This document shows, piece by piece, positions 31,931 through 34,571 of a DNA stretch of 34,571 nucleotides (position 1 is its first letter; each line of letters starts with the position of its first letter). The notes below the pieces were generated by a model that saw only the letters and a list, made by a program, of their open reading frames with translations, made no database searches and was not told where the DNA came from. This DNA comes from Paenibacillus tianmuensis. GTDB lineage: Bacteria > Bacillota > Bacilli > Paenibacillales > NBRC-103111. The position numbers and the translations under genes are program-made. The DNA lies in assembly GCF_900100345.1 (NCBI RefSeq), contig NZ_FMTT01000056.1, positions 1 to 34,571 on the forward strand, written 5' to 3'.

Positions 31931-32494
31931 TTAACGGGCCCCGGCGGTTTCCCGGTATTCCATCGGCGTACAGCCGACTGTCTTGTGAAATACGGATGTA
32001 AAGTGGGACGGGCTGCGGAAACCGACTTCTGCCGCGATATCGGTTATCGGCTGTTCGCTTGCGGCAAGCAGCCATTTTGCCTCTTCCATACGGATATGGA
32101 GCAACTGCTTCGAGGGAGTCGTTCCGGTTACCCGCTTAAACACGCGCTGCAAGTGGTAGGGGCTCATTTTGAGCTCCGCTCCTATGTCGCCAAGCGTCAA
32201 AGGCTCGGAGTAGCGACGCTTGATCAATTCATTCACGGCATGAGCGATTTGCGCATCCGGTCCATGCTCTCCCGGCTGTTCCGGACGGCATCTTTTACAT
32301 GCCCGGAATCCCGCCTGTAGCGCTTCCTCGATACTGCCGTATACTTTAACGTTTTCCGGCTTCGGAATGCGGGAGCGGCACGAAGGCCGGCAAAAGATCC
32401 CCGTCGATGTGATTCCGATATAATACCGCCCGTCGTAGCGGGTGTCGCGCTGCAAAATCGTCTCGTATACCGACTGAAATAGTGCATCGTCCAT
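31931..32494 (-). CDS. adaA: AdaA: methylphosphotriester-DNA methyltransferase and transcriptional activator
   Basis: 187 residues. The N-terminal zinc domain has C35, C39, C66 and C69 (FCRPSC and ACKRC), equal to the Cys4 site of Ada, where the first Cys takes a methyl group from DNA phosphate triesters. The C-terminal half is an AraC-type double helix-turn-helix (LTLGDIGAELKMSPYHLQRV, ITDIAAEVGFRSPSHFTSVF). Methylation turns the protein into an activator of its own operon. The ATG at 32494 has GGGGAGG 6 bases upstream; the longer start at 32515 overlaps that site. First gene of adaAB. Confidence 0.93.
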   Translation of the reverse strand: MDDALFQSVYETILQRDTRYDGRYYIGITSTGIFCRPSCRSRIPKPENVKVYGSIEEALQAGFRACKRCRPEQPGEHGPDAQIAHAVNELIKRRYSEPLTLGDIGAELKMSPYHLQRVFKRVTGTTPSKQLLHIRMEEAKWLLAASEQPITDIAAEVGFRSPSHFTSVFHKTVGCTPMEYRETAGAR

Positions 32495-32721
32495 ATTGGG
32501 CCTCCCCTCTGCCACTCATTATAAACCGAAGTCGCGCGTTCTGATAATAGAGCAAAAATAGGACAGCAATAATTCGATAGTGCAAGCAGGGGGCGCGACG
32601 GGAAGGCAAAACGGCCGTCCGCAAGCGATGGGATCGCTCCAGATGGCCGGCGGCTAAGGCTGGAGCAAGAGGCCTGTTTACATAAAAAGCTGGAATCCCT
32701 ACTAGGCGATCGAGGCAGTTG

Positions 32722-32740
32722 TATACTAAAATGGAGTATA
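32722..32740. promoter_or_regulatory. Palindrome in the promoter region of the DJ-1/PfpI gene
   Basis: TATACT and AGTATA separated by seven bases, 22 bases before the start codon. The left arm may also be the -10 element, so the palindrome could be an operator over the transcription start. Confidence 0.35.
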
Positions 32741-32762
32741 AAAGAACCTAGGAGTGTGAACC

Positions 32763-33380
32763 ATGATGAAAAAGAAGTGGAGTGTAGGTATATTTGTCTT
32801 CAACGATGTTGAGGTACTAGATTTTGCTGGTCCCTTTGAAGTGTTTTCCGTTACTGAATATTCGGATCAAGATATGGATACTCCGGAATCCAATCCGTTT
32901 CTCGTAAAACTAGTTTCGGAAACGGGAGAATTGATACATGCTTGTAATGGATTGAAAGTGCAGCCGGATTACAGTTTCGACAATGCGCCACATTTTGATA
33001 TTTTGGTGATTCCTGGTGGAATTGGTGCCAGAGAGAAGGAGATTTACAACGAGAAAGTCATTCAGTGGATTTCGCAGCGTATGGGTAATGTTGAACTGAT
33101 GCTATCCGTTTGTACAGGTGCTCTTCTGTTGGCGAAGGCAGGTCTTCTAAACGGAAAGATGGCAACGACTCATTGGGCCAGCTGTGATAGACTTGAGAAT
33201 GAGTTTCCGGCTGTCACTGTAAAGAGGAATGTCAAGTTCGTTGATGAAGGGAACATTGTGACATCGGGTGGAATTTCCGCCGGAATCAATATGTCATTCC
33301 ACGTTGTTAAACGACTACTAGGTTCGGAAGTTGCTCGAACAACAGCCAAGATAATGGAGTACGACATCACAATTGAGTAA
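32763..33380 (+). CDS. DJ-1/PfpI-family (class I glutamine amidotransferase-like) protein
   Basis: 205 residues. The nucleophile-elbow Cys is in SVCTGALLLAKAGLL and a His follows in ATTHW, with the substrate-side Asp/Glu in LDFAGPFEVF, as in the isonitrile hydratase/AraC-amidase-like branch of DJ-1/PfpI. No DNA-binding domain is attached. It may hydrate a small molecule or handle stress damage; the exact substrate is unknown. AGGAG lies 8 bases before the start. Monocistronic, ended by a hairpin at 33409. Confidence 0.85.
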   Translation: MMKKKWSVGIFVFNDVEVLDFAGPFEVFSVTEYSDQDMDTPESNPFLVKLVSETGELIHACNGLKVQPDYSFDNAPHFDILVIPGGIGAREKEIYNEKVIQWISQRMGNVELMLSVCTGALLLAKAGLLNGKMATTHWASCDRLENEFPAVTVKRNVKFVDEGNIVTSGGISAGINMSFHVVKRLLGSEVARTTAKIMEYDITIE

Positions 33381-33408
33381 CATGAATACTTAGAATACGT
33401 GTAAGAAT

Positions 33409-33449
33409 GGTCATAACATGGATATTCATTCCATTTTGTGACCGTTTTT
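33409..33449 (+). terminator. Rho-independent terminator after the DJ-1/PfpI gene
   Basis: GGTCA (33409-33413) pairs with TGACC (33439-33443), and inside it ATGGA with TCCAT; GTTTTTC follows. It covers a GTG at 33438 that would otherwise be an ORF start. Confidence 0.65.
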
Positions 33450-33524
33450 CATTTAGGGGTACCGCCACATGCTTATGAAGCTTTCGAATACGATATTATC
33501 CTGAAAGAGAATAGGAGCTTAACA

Positions 33525-33833
33525 TTGGGATTGTATAACCTACTATTATTTAACGGGGAATGTCCCAGATGTGGGGCGGTTGTTAATACAGAAGCTGAAT
33601 TTAAAATGGGTTTGTTGAATTGGGATACCTATAACTTGGGTGATGCATTAACATGGGCGATAGGGAAGAGTAAGCCTCCGCACCAGAAAAGACCACTCGA
33701 CGGAAATGCATTCGGAGATGGATACGTCTGTTGTCCAAATTGCGAAAAAGATTTTTGGGTATCTATAAGAGTTGAACATGATAAAATTATGGATGTAAAA
33801 GTAGACATTACTAAGGATGGCTATATTAAATAA
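33525..33833 (+). CDS. Small zinc-ribbon protein, hypothetical
   Basis: 102 residues when started at TTG 33525, which has AGGAG 7 bases upstream and gives the natural-looking MGLYNLLLFN. A longer frame from GTG 33438 begins inside a terminator stem and has no ribosome site. Two Cys pairs (ECPRCG near residue 12 and CCPNCE near residue 73) make a likely zinc ribbon around a LGDALTWAIG helix. Not recognised by name. No neighbour suggests a role. Confidence 0.65.
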   Translation: MGLYNLLLFNGECPRCGAVVNTEAEFKMGLLNWDTYNLGDALTWAIGKSKPPHQKRPLDGNAFGDGYVCCPNCEKDFWVSIRVEHDKIMDVKVDITKDGYIK

Positions 33834-33850
33834 TTTAACAATTTTCTATT

Positions 33851-34252
33851 TCACCTCGGCCCATTTTTTTGCTTGCTACTCAGAATCAATACCCACAGCG
33901 CATGCTGCTTGATAATTTCGACCAGCTCTTCAAAAGCAAACTTATGATTCACCATATCTACAGTAAAATCTTCAGCCTTCTTAACATCCATCACAAACCG
34001 ATAGCCGTTATACCGAAGGAAAATGACTAAAGCGGTAAATGCCGTTCGCTTGTTTGCATTTTGAAAAGGATGATTTTTCCCAAAAGATTCAAAAAGCGAA
34101 GCGGCTTTATGGAATAGCGTAGTATAAGCGTCTTCCCCGAACGCTGAAGACTGAGGACGCAGAACGGCGGACTCCAGCAAGCTGTTGCTCTTTACTCCGA
34201 TAGGCTCCCCAAGACTATATTTTTGAATAACGGCAGGCCTGTTGATTAACCA
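33851..34252 (-). pseudogene. Doc-family (Fic fold) toxin, 5'-truncated
   Basis: The frame carries the Doc motif HPFQNANKRTAFTALVIFLR, the Fic-fold active-site loop of Doc toxins, which phosphorylate elongation factor Tu. Preceding family-like sequence (VIQKYSLGEPIGVK, LLESAVLRPQ) continues in frame to about 34252 and then meets an IS4-family element, leaving out the first 10-15 residues and any start codon in family position. An internal ATG at 34180 would make 109 residues lacking the conserved N-terminal part. No Phd-type antitoxin is seen on either side; it was probably displaced by the IS. Confidence 0.65.
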
Positions 34253-34263
34253 AATTATGTAAT

Positions 34264-34571
34264 CTAAACAACCCTCTGGGGGTTATGTGTCTGCACAATA
34301 TATTGAATCTTTATAAGCCATTCAGCAGGCAGCAGATGAAGAGCGAATAAACGTGTAAATCGGACAAAGGAGAGTTCCACATGCCGAGATATGGATGCAG
34401 AAACGGAGTCAAACAGCCATTTCAGCAGAACGTACACCATCAATGCTGCAAATAACTGACCATAAACGGCGTTCTCTGTTGTCCCAAACAACGTAGGAAT
34501 GTTTAAATGCTGCTTAATCCAACGAAAAAATACCTCGATCTGCCAACGAGCTTTATACATCTGCGCGATTT
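34264..34571 (-). CDS. IS4-family transposase, C-terminal part (cut by window edge)
   Basis: The last 101 codons of a DDE transposase; the gene begins beyond the right edge. The IS4 signature Y-x2-R-x3-E-x6-K is perfect in YKARWQIEVFFRWIKQHL, which includes the catalytic Glu. The remainder (GTTENAVYGQLFAALMVYVLLKW) is typical of the family. The IS end must lie in 34237-34263, against the doc remnant. Confidence 0.85.
   Translation of the reverse strand, partial: IAQMYKARWQIEVFFRWIKQHLNIPTLFGTTENAVYGQLFAALMVYVLLKWLFDSVSASISRHVELSFVRFTRLFALHLLPAEWLIKIQYIVQTHNPQRVV

Noticed and set aside
31325..32320. Plus-strand ORFs opposite adaA and adaB
   Set aside because: Antisense shadows of well-recognised genes.
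33438..33524. GTG at 33438 as start of the zinc-ribbon gene
   Set aside because: It lies inside the terminator stem of the preceding gene and lacks a ribosome site; TTG at 33525 has AGGAG in good position.
1..34571. tRNA or rRNA genes and attTn7-like glmS site
   Set aside because: No clover-leaf sequence, rRNA motif or glmS 3' end was recognised on either strand by eye.

Overview
The window looks like an accessory, mobile-element-rich stretch of a Firmicutes genome, most probably a Paenibacillus-like member of the Bacillales. Reasons: strong AGGAGG-type ribosome sites, frequent GTG/TTG starts, Gram-positive LexA/DinR-like boxes, split adaA/adaB genes and a ferritin of bacterial type. The sequence is a mosaic: very AT-rich DNA in the transposon part, GC-richer DNA in the IS elements and in the chromosome-like right third.

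Left part (1-3600): an IS1595-family transposase cut by the window edge, with a LexA-box-like promoter; a Nudix hydrolase; two unexplained repeat/hairpin structures; and a DarT-type DNA ADP-ribosyltransferase toxin with a NADAR-type partner, transcribed leftward.

Centre (3611-13007): a Tn7-like transposition module. Its order is an orphan protein resembling the Mu/TnsB C-terminal barrel, TniQ-1, a fused TnsA-TnsB transposase, the AAA+ regulator TnsC, then a second TniQ (TniQ-2). An IS1634-family element with a clean 6-bp target duplication sits between tnsC and tniQ-2. Just after tniQ-2 lie four ~20-bp TnsB-site-like repeats pointing to a TGT...ACA-type terminus at 13007. The module is therefore read as one end of a cut-and-paste Tn7-like element whose body extends left. 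No opposite end is seen in the window, so darT/NADAR and nudix may be cargo. No Cas genes are visible, so two TniQ proteins without CRISPR is the notable point.

Right of the element end (13008-18580): remnants of a large serine recombinase and the 5' part of a group II intron; an intact three-gene TerY-P/YegLKI-like set (vWA protein, PP2C phosphatase, kinase with helix-hairpin-helix); then decayed genes, including an HSP90-like ATPase piece and an IS3 scrap.

Right third (18590-34571): mostly ordinary genes: a small two-gene operon with a retropepsin-like protein; a DUF4261 protein; a 1832-residue secreted protein with RCC1 repeats and nine near-identical ~160-residue repeats; an SGNH hydrolase; GNAT plus ankyrin genes; a trypsin-like protease; ferritin; the adaAB alkylation-repair operon; a DJ-1/PfpI protein; a small zinc-ribbon protein; and a doc toxin gene that lost its 5' end beside an IS4-family element at the right edge.
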